Source of the DNA: Xiashengella succiniciproducens
GTDB taxonomy: Bacteria > Bacteroidota > Bacteroidia > Bacteroidales > Marinilabiliaceae
Direction: 5' to 3'
Length of the DNA: 64,000 bases
NCBI RefSeq assembly: GCF_023674465.1
Contig: NZ_CP098400.1
Coordinates: 1,240,001-1,304,000 of the forward strand
Part shown: positions 45,459 through 53,925 of the stretch, in pieces
Position numbering within the stretch: position 1 is the first letter of the stretch
How the letters are laid out: each line of letters opens with the position of its first letter
Program-made: the position numbers and the translations under genes
The notes under the pieces: generated by a model
What the model saw: only the letters and a program-made list of their open reading frames with translations
Told to the model about the DNA's origin: nothing
The model's database searches: none

Positions 45459-47006
45459 ATGGCACACATTCTTGATCTAATGGAACTAAAGCAAATTTTA
45501 AGGTTGCACATGGATGGCTTAAGTAATCGTCGTATATCTGATACTCTTGGCATTCATCGCAACACTATTAACAGTTATGTAAGTCAGTTTAAGGCTAGTA
45601 AGCATGGCATAGAAGAACTCCTAAAGCTATCGGATTATGAACTTGCCCAGTTGTTCCCGGGCCACACCACCATAAAGAATCCTCGCTTTGATGAACTGAT
45701 GCAGTTCTTCACCAATATGCATGCAGAACCAAATCATCCTGGATTTACGCTACTACATCATTACTCTGAATATAAGTCGTCAGCTAAAGAGCCATACAGT
45801 TACACTCAATTTGTCGAGCACTACCGAAGGAAGTACTCTAAAGAGAAGGGCTCGATGAAACTTCCCCATAAGCCCGGTCATGAACTCTACATTGACTTCG
45901 CCGGCAAGAAGCTTAAAATAGTTGATAAGCATACCGGGGAAATCCAGGCAGTAGAGGTGTTTGTGGCTATTTTGCCCTGCAGTCAGTACACTTACGTTGA
46001 GGCCTGTCCCGACCAAACCATGGAATCCTTAATAAAGTGCACTGCCAATGCCTTGTCATACTTTGGGGGCGTACCCCAGGCCATTGTATCATATAATCTA
46101 AAGTCAGCAGTTACTAAAGCCAGTAAATACGAGCCTCGTATCAATCGCTCATTTTTAGATTTTGCGAGTCATTACAACAGCGTAGTAAATCCGGCTCGTG
46201 GATATGCCCCGCAGGATAAAGCATTGGTGGAAAATGCCGTAAACTTATCCTACCGGCGAATTTATTCCCCCATACGCAACATGACCTTCTTTTCTCTGGA
46301 TGACCTCAATAAAGAGATCCAAAAACACCTTGTAGGCTATAATAACATGTTGTAGCAACGACGCTCCTGCAGTAGACGTGAGCTCTTCCAAACATTAGAG
46401 CGGCAGCACCTTAAGCCGCTTCCTCCAACGCGATATGAAATAAAAGGATATCGCCGGGCTAAGGTCCAAAAAACTGGATATGTTTATTTCTCTCCGGACA
46501 ACAATTACTACAGCGTTCCCTATCGTTATATCGGTAAAAGCACTCAAATCCACTATACCGGCTCGAGTGTTGAGGTCTTTTACAATCAACAGCGTATTGC
46601 TTCCCACCAAAGAAACCCTTCTCCAGGCGAGTACAACACCGATAAAAGCCACTTGAGTAGCACACACAAAGCCTATCTTGAGTGGAGCCCTGAATTTTTT
46701 AAGAACAAGGCACTAAAGCATGGAGTTAACGTCCATGATTTTGTATCCAGTTTGTTTGATAATCAATCTTATCCCGAAGTTATTTACAAGAGAGCCATGG
46801 GCGTAATCCAATTGCATCGGATCTATGGTACCGAAAGACTCAACAACGCTTGTAAATTGGCTCTTGATGTCGGCATACACTCCTATGGACGACTTAAAAA
46901 CATCCTTAAGAATAAACGGGACGTTTTTGTTGAGGAGCCGGATAATCAAAGAGCATCCCATATACCCACTCATAGCAACTTAAGAGGGGCAACTAACTAT
47001 AAATAA
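45459..47006 (+). pseudogene. istA: IS21 transposase IstA, interrupted by an in-frame amber codon
   Basis: Two open segments, 45459-46352 and 46356-47006, are in one frame and separated only by TAG at 46353-46355. Together they make about 515 codons, the normal IstA length. The N-terminal helix-turn-helix (LRLHMDGLSNRRISDTLGIH), the DDE core start (GHELYIDFAGKKLKIVD, VFVAILPCSQYTYVEA), and the C-terminal part QRRSCSRRELFQ, RYEIKGYRRAKVQ, FSPDNNYYSVPYRYIG are all present. The stop falls after NNML, between the catalytic core and the C-terminal domain. No frameshift is needed. Likely an inactive copy unless the amber is suppressed. Confidence 0.85.
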
Positions 47007-47016
47007 ACCAATAAAC

Positions 47017-47754
47017 ATGAACAACAATCAAACAGTAGAAAAACTTCGCCATATGCGAATCAATGCTATGGCAGACCTGCATTTACAGCACGTCAAGAAT
47101 AATCAGTTAGGCACTTTGACTGCGGATGAATACCTGGCCTTACTTACCGATCATGAATGGGAAGAGCGTCAGAATAAGAAAATCAACAGACTTATTAAAC
47201 ATGCCGGGTTCAGACAAAAAGCCACACTCGCAGACATCGATTACAGTGCCACCAGAACGCTTGATAAAAACATGTTCCAACGGCTGGCCACACTTGATTT
47301 TATTAAGAGAAACGAGAACGTTATAATAACCGGGTTAACAGGGGTTGGAAAGAGCTTCCTTGCTCAGGCTATTGGCCATCAAGCCTGCATGATGGAATAC
47401 AAGGTTCTTTACTCAATTACGTCCAGATTATTTAAGCGCCTTAAATTATCAAGGATGGATGGAACATATATGAATGATATTAATAAATTAGCCAAAACGG
47501 ATGTCCTTATACTAGATGATTTTGGGCTACAAGCTTTTGACAAGCAGGACCGTGAGTCGCTTATGGATATAATAGAAGACAGACACAGTAAGAAAACAAC
47601 TATTGTGGCTTCACAAATACCAGTCTCGGTTTGGTACGACATTATTGGAGAAGGAACGATTGCAGATGCAATACTCGACCGACTGGTAAACGCCTCTCAT
47701 CGAATCGACCTAAATGGACCCTCATTAAGAAAGGGGATTTTAGCAAGCGAATAG
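47017..47754 (+). CDS. istB: IS21 helper ATPase IstB
   Basis: AAA+ ATPase related to DnaC/DnaA that helps IstA choose targets. The 245-residue protein has Walker A GLTGVGKSFLAQAIG (near 108-118), Walker B VLILDDFGLQ (near 165) and the sensor-type ending TIADAILDRLVNASHRIDL. It starts 11 bp after istA, as usual for the family. Confidence 0.93.
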   Translation: MNNNQTVEKLRHMRINAMADLHLQHVKNNQLGTLTADEYLALLTDHEWEERQNKKINRLIKHAGFRQKATLADIDYSATRTLDKNMFQRLATLDFIKRNENVIITGLTGVGKSFLAQAIGHQACMMEYKVLYSITSRLFKRLKLSRMDGTYMNDINKLAKTDVLILDDFGLQAFDKQDRESLMDIIEDRHSKKTTIVASQIPVSVWYDIIGEGTIADAILDRLVNASHRIDLNGPSLRKGILASE

Positions 47755-47981
47755 CATTTTTTTTTGTACTATTGCACCATCTCTCAGACTGGCACATTTT
47801 GGCCGAAATGCCTGGCACAAATAACACCGAAATACTCACTCTATTTTGATTTGTGCTGATAACTGGTTGATAAGTACTTGATTAATTGGTCATATTTAGT
47901 TAGTTTTCCATTACTCTCGAATTGAATATACGTATTTGAAATAGTGGTATGATACTCTTGTAAATGTTAAAAATGTTAAAT

Positions 47982-48015
47982 GGTTAGCATCTAGTTAACC
48001 TATAGCTTAATTTTG
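47982..48015 (+). promoter_or_regulatory. Candidate operator and -7 element of the XRE/SecB-like operon
   Basis: GGTTA (47982-47986) and TAACC (47996-48000) form an interrupted palindrome just before TAATTTTG (48008-48015), a TAnnTTTG match. Such a site would suit autoregulation by the downstream XRE protein. No TTG stands at -33. Confidence 0.35.
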
Positions 48016-48016
48016 C

Positions 48017-48124
48017 ATGAAAAGAAAAGCAGAAGTAATTCTTTCCTCAAAAGATGGCAGACGTAACATTGCGATCGATCAAGATAATCATGAATCAATC
48101 ATGAAATTTCTGAAAGAAGATTGA
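48017..48124 (+). CDS. Very small ORF (35 codons) before the XRE gene
   Basis: Reads MKRKAEVILSSKDGRRNIAI and ends FLKED, highly charged, 18 bp before the XRE gene. It sits where a toxin gene would be in a toxin-antitoxin-chaperone operon but is too short and matches no toxin I know. Its ATG lies only 2 nt past the candidate -7 element, so a transcript from that promoter would not include it. Confidence 0.3.
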   Translation: MKRKAEVILSSKDGRRNIAIDQDNHESIMKFLKED

Positions 48125-48142
48125 TTAAAAAAGTGGCAGGTT

Positions 48143-48580
48143 ATGAGTACGAAATTGAATAAGCCTAATAATCTAAAGGAGAAGTTTGATGCACTCTTTA
48201 ACAGTATCCCTGAAAAGGACAAACTTGATATTGATGCTAAGGTGTTGATGTTCCGCTTTTTAGAAATAGTAGAAGAGGAACGTGAGAAGAGGGACATGAA
48301 CAGAAAGGATCTGGCTGATATTTTGGGAGTTAGACCTGCTTTTGTCTCACAGCTTTTTAATGGGAACAAACTTCTGAACCTTGTTCATATGGCAAAACTT
48401 CAAAAGGCATTTGGATTTGAATTTGAAGTTAGAAATGGAAATGCGAAAGTTCAGATAGATGACTTCATTCCAAAAGGAGATGGTAAGGGTGTTTGGGTAT
48501 ATAAACCATTTGCTAAACCTGACTATGAGAAAAAAGAGGTGTTGCCTGAGACAGGAGAGTGTTTTAACATAGTTGCATAA
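48143..48580 (+). CDS. XRE-family HTH protein, HigA-like antitoxin with aromatic C-terminal extension
   Basis: A 145-residue protein: a helical N-terminus, a lambda-repressor-type HTH at about 51-80 (MNRKDLADILGVRPAFVSQL), and a 45-residue tail with GKGVWVYKPFAKPDYEKK. The SecB-like gene follows after 12 bp. In toxin-antitoxin-chaperone systems the antitoxin carries a C-terminal chaperone-addiction segment rich in aromatic residues that SecB-like partners bind; this tail is of that kind. No toxin gene is beside it. The DNA-binding fold is clear; the antitoxin role is inferred. Confidence 0.7.
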   Translation: MSTKLNKPNNLKEKFDALFNSIPEKDKLDIDAKVLMFRFLEIVEEEREKRDMNRKDLADILGVRPAFVSQLFNGNKLLNLVHMAKLQKAFGFEFEVRNGNAKVQIDDFIPKGDGKGVWVYKPFAKPDYEKKEVLPETGECFNIVA

Positions 48581-48592
48581 GATTTTATGTAG

Positions 48593-49057
48593 TTGAGTAT
48601 GGAAGCGAAAGAATCTCCAATTAAGCTTTTAAGGTTTGTTGTTTTGGGCATGGAATTTAGGTTTATTCCTCCTTCAAAGCAGAATAAATCTAAATCACCT
48701 GATTTTTTCTTTCAAGACTATGCAATTGACATCGATTTCTCACATAGTGCAGTGGATGAGGAGCAATTCTTCGTATTTGCAAAGATTGGGGTGAATAATT
48801 CTAGTAGACCAAAACACGGTTACAAAATATTTATTGAGGGAGGAGCATCATTTTCAATTCCAAAACAAGCAGATCTGGATGAAAACATTACTAAAAACCT
48901 TAAGTATTTTTCTTCAGTTAATATAGTAATAGGTTATTTGAGGGCAGCAATCAACACTCTGACTGCCTCTGCACCTTTGGGGCCATATTTATTACCACCA
49001 ATAGATATGCAGGATTTGATCAAGCGTAAATCTCAGAGCCCATCTGAAAGAGAATAG
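48593..49057 (+). CDS. SecB-like chaperone
   Basis: A 154-residue protein of SecB-like fold: beta strands DFFFQDYAIDIDFSHS and EQFFVFAKIGVNN, then the characteristic helical and loop end YLRAAINTLTASAPLGPYLLPPIDMQDLI, which parallels the ISNLTxxGGFPPLxLPPINF region of SecB. It lies 12 bp after the XRE gene in the same operon, away from any secretion genes, as in SecB-type chaperones dedicated to toxin-antitoxin pairs. Confidence 0.7.
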   Translation: MSMEAKESPIKLLRFVVLGMEFRFIPPSKQNKSKSPDFFFQDYAIDIDFSHSAVDEEQFFVFAKIGVNNSSRPKHGYKIFIEGGASFSIPKQADLDENITKNLKYFSSVNIVIGYLRAAINTLTASAPLGPYLLPPIDMQDLIKRKSQSPSERE

Positions 49058-49074
49058 TTAGTATTGTTTGTTTT

Positions 49075-49104
49075 CACCTGAAGGATAAGTCTTCCTTAGG
49101 TGTT
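49075..49104 (+). terminator. Hairpin between the SecB-like gene and the convergent polysaccharide operon
   Basis: CACCTGAAGGA (49075-49085) pairs with TTCCTTAGGTG (49092-49102), one mismatch/bulge, followed by TTTAAC. Fits a rightward terminator. Confidence 0.5.
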
Positions 49105-49137
49105 TAACTAATTCATACGAAATTCTCTGCAAAGAAA

Positions 49138-50085
49138 TTATAGTGCAAGCCAATAATCTTTCAATAATTTAATCAACTCCCGGTTGAAGGCCTCCACGCC
49201 GAGTTGATTCAGGTGGTGTGCGTCGTAAAAATGGAGGGAATCGTTGAGTAACATAAGGTCGTTGAAGTTGTAATAGCGACCATGGTTCTGCATCAGACTG
49301 TCGAAGACTGCCGTGTTTTTATAATTGCGGTAATGCCCCGGAGGAATCGGAGCCATAACCAAAAGCACTTCGGCGCCCGCATCCTTCAGCATTTCCAGAT
49401 TTTGTGCAAAGGCACGCAACTGTTTGGACCGCCAGGTCCACTCGCGGGATGAGGTGTCCCGCACCGTTTTGTAATGCTGTAGTTCCATCTCTACGTAGCC
49501 CCTTGGCACATAGGTGTCCGGCCCCTTTACCGCTTCTTCAATATAAGTCGATTTTTGACCAGTCCAGTCGGACCACAAAGCCGGCACCAGTGTGTTGAAG
49601 ACTTTCAAACCCGGTGTTTTTAGTACCATTGTCCAGGCGTAGCGATCCACCACATCGTTCGACAAGATATCTGTTGAGGATTCCACGCCATCCGTAGCAA
49701 AAGTACCGGGATACACCTCATAAATTACCAGCTTGGGACGGAGTGATTGCAGGTAGCGTTGTAACAGCACCTGCGTTTGCAGGTGCGATTGAGAACTTGA
49801 GCCCAAATTGAAAACCCTCCAGCCTTCCGCCTCAAACAGACGGGTGTCAAATCCGCGGTAGGTATGCGAAGAACCCAAAAAAAGCAATTCCACCTGCCCG
49901 CTTTCACGAACCTCCTTTAAGCGTGAATGCATGTGGCCGTAAGAGCCCATCCTGAAATTTATGTTGCGCTTTAAAGGATCAGGTGCCCAGTTGGCTGTAA
50001 TAAGCAGCAGGACCAAGTAGGCCGGAATGGCAAAAGCTGCAAACAGCAAACCCTTTTTAAGCAAATTCAGTATTTCTTTGTTCAT
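49138..50085 (-). CDS. SGNH-hydrolase-like membrane protein, partner of the MBOAT O-acyltransferase
   Basis: Resembles the AlgJ/DltD/PatB type partner that takes acyl groups from an MBOAT protein and places them on extracytoplasmic polysaccharide. The 315-residue protein has an N-terminal membrane helix (about 10-29), block I LLFLGSSHTYRGFD with the nucleophile Ser, and the C-terminal block YDAHHLNQLG with Asp-x-x-His. Start 5 bp after the MBOAT stop. It ends the leftward operon. Confidence 0.82.
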   Translation of the reverse strand: MNKEILNLLKKGLLFAAFAIPAYLVLLLITANWAPDPLKRNINFRMGSYGHMHSRLKEVRESGQVELLFLGSSHTYRGFDTRLFEAEGWRVFNLGSSSQSHLQTQVLLQRYLQSLRPKLVIYEVYPGTFATDGVESSTDILSNDVVDRYAWTMVLKTPGLKVFNTLVPALWSDWTGQKSTYIEEAVKGPDTYVPRGYVEMELQHYKTVRDTSSREWTWRSKQLRAFAQNLEMLKDAGAEVLLVMAPIPPGHYRNYKNTAVFDSLMQNHGRYYNFNDLMLLNDSLHFYDAHHLNQLGVEAFNRELIKLLKDYWLAL

Positions 50086-50090
50086 GGCTC

Positions 50091-51554
50091 CTAAAACTGA
50101 AAGTAAATGAACGGCGTTTCATTGGTTTGGGCAAACACGCCCAACATAAAAATAAGTAAGGCATAAAAGAGCCAGCGCAAAAAGCGGGGTTGGCTGCTTA
50201 GAGTTGCCCCAATGGCATATTGTTCCTTGCGCCCGAACCACTCAATCAAGATAAAAAAGCCCAATAGAAAGAATAAGACAAAGGGATGCATGGCCGAGCC
50301 CAGAAAATGCGCGCCCTTTGGCACTGTAAACAGCGAGGTGGAAAAAATCCCCTTTAGGTAGGCCATGGCATGCGCCATGTCCTCTGCCCGGAAAAAAACC
50401 CAGGCCAATACCGTAAGGGCAAAAGTGCTGGCCATTTGCCAGATTTCTCTTAAGGAAGGCAGGATGCGGTTTTCTGCTACCGGACCCAAGTGTGTGCGGT
50501 TTTTACGCGCCAGTAATAAAGGCAAAAAGTACAGCGCGTTGAGCGCACCCCATACGATGAAAGTCCAGTTGGCCCCATGCCAAAAGCCGCTCACCACAAA
50601 AATGATGAAGGTGTTGCGCACCTTCATAGCCAGACTGCCCCTGCTGCCGCCCAAGGGAATGTACAGGTAGTCGCGGAACCAGGTGCTCAACGAAATGTGC
50701 CAGCGCCGCCAAAATTCCGCCATGTCGCGCGAGAAGTAGGGGAAGGCAAAGTTCTGCATCAAGGAAAAGCCAAACAAGCGCGCCGTACCAATGGCAATGT
50801 CCGAGTAGCCCGAGAAATCCCCGTAGATTTGAAAGGCAAAGAACACCGCACCCAAAAACAGCACACTGCCCGGGTAGTCGGCCGGAGTGTTGAAAAACAT
50901 ATTGGCAAACTCGGCAGCGTTGTCGGCAATCACCACCTTTTTGAATAAGCCCCAAAGAATCTGTCGCAAGCCATCTACCGCCTTGCTGTACTCGAAAGTG
51001 CGCCTGGCATAAAACTGCGGCAGCAAATTGCTGGCCCGCTCAATAGGACCCGCCACCAGCTGCGGAAAAAAGCTCACAAAGGCAGCAAAGGCAATAAAGT
51101 CGCGTGTAGGCTCCAGCTTCCGCTTGTACACATCAATGGAATAGCTCAAGGTCTGGAAGGTGTAAAAACTGATGCCCACCGGCAGGATAATGTTCAGGGA
51201 GTTGGGACTGATGTCCCTGCCAAAGAAAGAAAAGGCCTCAATAAAGTTGTCCAGAAAAAAGTTGTAGTACTTAAAAAAGCCCAGGAAGCCCAGGTTAACC
51301 CCGATGCTGGTCCACAACAATACCCGCCGCTTCAACAGATTTTCCTGCTTGCTCAGGCCCAGGCCCACCAAATAGTCGACCAGCGTACTGAACAGGATCA
51401 GCGACAGAAAGCGCCAGTCCCACCATCCATAAAACACATAGCTGGCCACCACAATCAGCAAGTTCTGCAGTTTTAAATTACGTGCCGTAACAAACCAATA
51501 GAGTACAAACACTATGGGTAGAAAGAGGGCGAAGTCGAGGGAGTTGAAGAGCAT
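50091..51554 (-). CDS. MBOAT-family O-acyltransferase (AlgI-like)
   Basis: Membrane-bound O-acyltransferase that passes acetyl or another acyl group across the inner membrane. The 487-residue protein has many helices, the MBOAT motifs FQIYGDFSGYSDIAIG, FWRRWHISLSTWFRDYLYIPLGG and the catalytic His H326 in VSGFWHGANWT. The SGNH partner follows after 5 bp; the pair probably O-acetylates the polysaccharide made by the upstream genes. Confidence 0.92.
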   Translation of the reverse strand: MLFNSLDFALFLPIVFVLYWFVTARNLKLQNLLIVVASYVFYGWWDWRFLSLILFSTLVDYLVGLGLSKQENLLKRRVLLWTSIGVNLGFLGFFKYYNFFLDNFIEAFSFFGRDISPNSLNIILPVGISFYTFQTLSYSIDVYKRKLEPTRDFIAFAAFVSFFPQLVAGPIERASNLLPQFYARRTFEYSKAVDGLRQILWGLFKKVVIADNAAEFANMFFNTPADYPGSVLFLGAVFFAFQIYGDFSGYSDIAIGTARLFGFSLMQNFAFPYFSRDMAEFWRRWHISLSTWFRDYLYIPLGGSRGSLAMKVRNTFIIFVVSGFWHGANWTFIVWGALNALYFLPLLLARKNRTHLGPVAENRILPSLREIWQMASTFALTVLAWVFFRAEDMAHAMAYLKGIFSTSLFTVPKGAHFLGSAMHPFVLFFLLGFFILIEWFGRKEQYAIGATLSSQPRFLRWLFYALLIFMLGVFAQTNETPFIYFQF

Positions 51555-51563
51555 AAGTTCTTG

Positions 51564-52652
51564 TTATTTCTCCAACATGGCTCTGTAGAGCTTGTATTGC
51601 AATTCGGCAATGTGGTTGAGGTTGTAATTCTGATTTACAAAGGCAGCCGCTTTTTGGCCCCAGTTATTAAGGTCCCCCGAGGATAGTTTTGCAGCCTGAT
51701 TGAGCCCCTTTAGAATGGTGGCCTCTTCAGGCGTTATGGCAATGGCCAATTCTGCTTGCAGGGCTTCCGGAAAATTGCAGCCCGGAGTCATCAGAGGAAT
51801 CAGTCCATATTGCATGGCTTCGAGTAGACTGGTGGGGAAGCCTTCGCTGAAGCTGGGCAACAGGTAAAAGTGGCTGCGTTGCAACAGGACTTCTTTATCT
51901 TCGCCATAGACTGCACCAACATATTGGATGTTGGTCGCTCCGGAGGAGGCAAGCAGAGCTTTTAATTCGGGTAGTTCGCCATCGTCGGGACCCGCAATTG
52001 TGAGTAGGTAAAGGTTGTTGTTTGCGAGGCTGCTCTTGAGCCAGGCTTGCACCATGGGTAAGAGGCCCTTTTTGTGGTGTAGGCGTGCCATAAAAAGGAA
52101 ATGGCGTGGACTGGTGGGTTTTTCAAGGAGTGGTTGATGAAGCGACGGAATGCCGTTGGGAATCAATGCTACTTTGGCGGAGAGCATTTTTTGGAGGTTG
52201 TTAAATTCTGGGGTGCCTACCGCCCTAATGACATCTGCCTTAGCAAGCAAGCGCCGCTCTAGCAACGAAAAGTAGAGCCACTTTTTAAACCGCTTTTGCT
52301 GCATGCTCCAGGGTTCCAGCATGCCGTGCGGAACCATTATCCATTTGTAACCCATTCTGTGCAGGGCATGGCCCCAGCGGGTGGGGAACTGCCAGCAACC
52401 GTGACTCACTATAAGGGTGTTGGCAGGGGAGAAATTCCCTTCCAATAGTGCCTGCTTCAAACTGGTGGGAGAGAGGATGCTGAAAGCACGTTTTTGTACC
52501 GAAGGCAATTCCGGTTCTTTTTCCAAGGCCGGATACCATACATAGGAAAGACAGTTGTATTGTTCTTCCAGCGTAGGAGCCGTTGCCAGCGCCGCATTCC
52601 AGATACCAAAGTTGACCGGACTCAGATTGTCGATTAGGTTTATGATGCGCAT
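51564..52652 (-). CDS. GT4-family glycosyltransferase
   Basis: GT-B fold retaining glycosyltransferase of 362 residues, adding one sugar of the surface polysaccharide in the cytoplasm. Visible: HGMLEPWSM in the acceptor half, the donor-binding HHKKGLLPMVQAW and the E-x7-E type motif SEGFPTSLLEAMQYGLIPL. The next gene, MBOAT, follows after 9 bp. Sugar specificity unknown. Confidence 0.88.
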   Translation of the reverse strand: MRIINLIDNLSPVNFGIWNAALATAPTLEEQYNCLSYVWYPALEKEPELPSVQKRAFSILSPTSLKQALLEGNFSPANTLIVSHGCWQFPTRWGHALHRMGYKWIMVPHGMLEPWSMQQKRFKKWLYFSLLERRLLAKADVIRAVGTPEFNNLQKMLSAKVALIPNGIPSLHQPLLEKPTSPRHFLFMARLHHKKGLLPMVQAWLKSSLANNNLYLLTIAGPDDGELPELKALLASSGATNIQYVGAVYGEDKEVLLQRSHFYLLPSFSEGFPTSLLEAMQYGLIPLMTPGCNFPEALQAELAIAITPEEATILKGLNQAAKLSSGDLNNWGQKAAAFVNQNYNLNHIAELQYKLYRAMLEK

Positions 52653-52669
52653 GGAGCAGAGAATAAGGG

Positions 52670-53923
52670 TTATATCAAATCTTCACGAAGTAACATGGCT
52701 TCCAGTCGCTGACTGTAAGTCTGCCATGAATAGTTTTCAGCCGCTTTGCGTGCTGCCTTGCGCATCTGCATATAGCTGTCGCTATCCATATTGCGTATTT
52801 TTATTATTGCCTTTTCAATAGCTCTGGCATCTCTGATGGGAATAATAAAGCCATTTGATCCATTATTGATGAGTTCCGGACCAATAGAGTGCGGGGTTGT
52901 TATCACCGGCAGGCCGGCTGCCATTGCTTCCACAATAACCAAACCGAAACCCTCAAAGATAGTCGGCAGCAACAAAACATCGTACTGGTTGTATCTTTTG
53001 AATAACTCGGTCTGTGAAATAGGATTGTGGTAGTGCATCAATCTAAGGTAAGGTTGTATTAAACTTGTATTACCCTGTATTCCACCTATGAAATGAAATT
53101 CTACTTCTTTGGCTAACACATGTTGCTTTAGCGCGACCATAGCTTCCAACAAATAGCTGAGTCCTTTGCGCTGCGTAAGTGTTCCAGCATAAAGTACCCG
53201 TAAAGGCCTTTGCGGAAAGTCTGATACATCAGATTCCAAATATGGGACATGCTCAATGTCGCAGCCCAGGGGCAGGATATCAATCTTCTCAGCAGCAATA
53301 CCGACCTCAAGTAATGTATTTTTGGTAAACTCCGAGGCTGCCAAAACCTTGGTAGCTAAATGCGGTTCCTCCTCCAAGCGTTTTTGATATGCAGCCGGAA
53401 ATATCAGATTATCAATGGTCTCTGCCCACTTTGGTTGAAGACGGGCTTCCTCACCCAAAATCCGTTGAGCTGCAGTAACGTGAGCCGTGGCCAATTCGCA
53501 CCAAGCCTCCATGCCCAGTACATGGGCTGTCTTTAAGCTGGAGTGACAGCTTCCCTGAAAACCCCAAAAGACTTTGGCTCCATGATGTCGTTTTAATCGT
53601 GCAGCCACATACGCATCAAACTGTTCGTCCCTACGGTAAACGGCACGTTGCGCCCGTGGTGATTTGCCTTCTTTCAATCGCCAAAACACCTCTGGCAGCT
53701 CAAAACGCCAGTTGGCACTTACTTTACTGCCCCCTAAACCCTTTACAAATCGACGTGTCCAATATTGGTCGTTGCGGCTGATCAGCCATTGTTGTAACTT
53801 TTTGTTGGTAATGTAGCTGCTGGTGTAAAAGCGATCGAGCATACCCAGTGCATCCAAGGCCCGGGCCACCTGATAGCTGTGCTGCTTGCCGCTGTGCGAT
53901 AAAACAATCTTAGCCTTGCACAT
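52670..53923 (-). CDS. GT4-family glycosyltransferase
   Basis: 417 residues. The start IVLSHSGKQHSYQVARAL is the usual GT4 opening; the donor half has LYAGTLTQRKGLSYLLEAM and the E-x7-E motif FEGFGLVIVEAMAAGLPVI. A small gap of 2 bp from the UGM-like gene upstream shows translational coupling. Sugar specificity unknown. Confidence 0.9.
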   Translation of the reverse strand: MCKAKIVLSHSGKQHSYQVARALDALGMLDRFYTSSYITNKKLQQWLISRNDQYWTRRFVKGLGGSKVSANWRFELPEVFWRLKEGKSPRAQRAVYRRDEQFDAYVAARLKRHHGAKVFWGFQGSCHSSLKTAHVLGMEAWCELATAHVTAAQRILGEEARLQPKWAETIDNLIFPAAYQKRLEEEPHLATKVLAASEFTKNTLLEVGIAAEKIDILPLGCDIEHVPYLESDVSDFPQRPLRVLYAGTLTQRKGLSYLLEAMVALKQHVLAKEVEFHFIGGIQGNTSLIQPYLRLMHYHNPISQTELFKRYNQYDVLLLPTIFEGFGLVIVEAMAAGLPVITTPHSIGPELINNGSNGFIIPIRDARAIEKAIIKIRNMDSDSYMQMRKAARKAAENYSWQTYSQRLEAMLLREDLI

Positions 53924-53925
53924 GT

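Larger units (their letters stand above)
45241..47819 (+). mobile_element. IS21-family insertion sequence with istA and istB
   Basis: Bounded by related inverted ends: TGTGCCA at 45241 and TGGCACA ending at 47819. Inside these is a perfect 20-bp inverted pair, 45251-45270 against 47790-47809 (ATTTCGGCCAAAATGTGCCA). Several further TGTGCCA repeats stand between 45264 and 45415, and one (with GAGAGAT beside it) has a counterpart near 47777-47797; such multiple end repeats are usual for IS21 transposase binding. No clear target-site duplication was found (left flank GGTTCAAAA, right flank AATAACACC). Confidence 0.85.

Noticed and set aside
13560-46355. Genome-wide reassignment or suppression of TAG, suggested by two in-frame ambers
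   Set aside because: Many intact genes here end in TAG at the normal place (for example 1672, 10930, 14126, 29521, 47754), so TAG is an ordinary stop.
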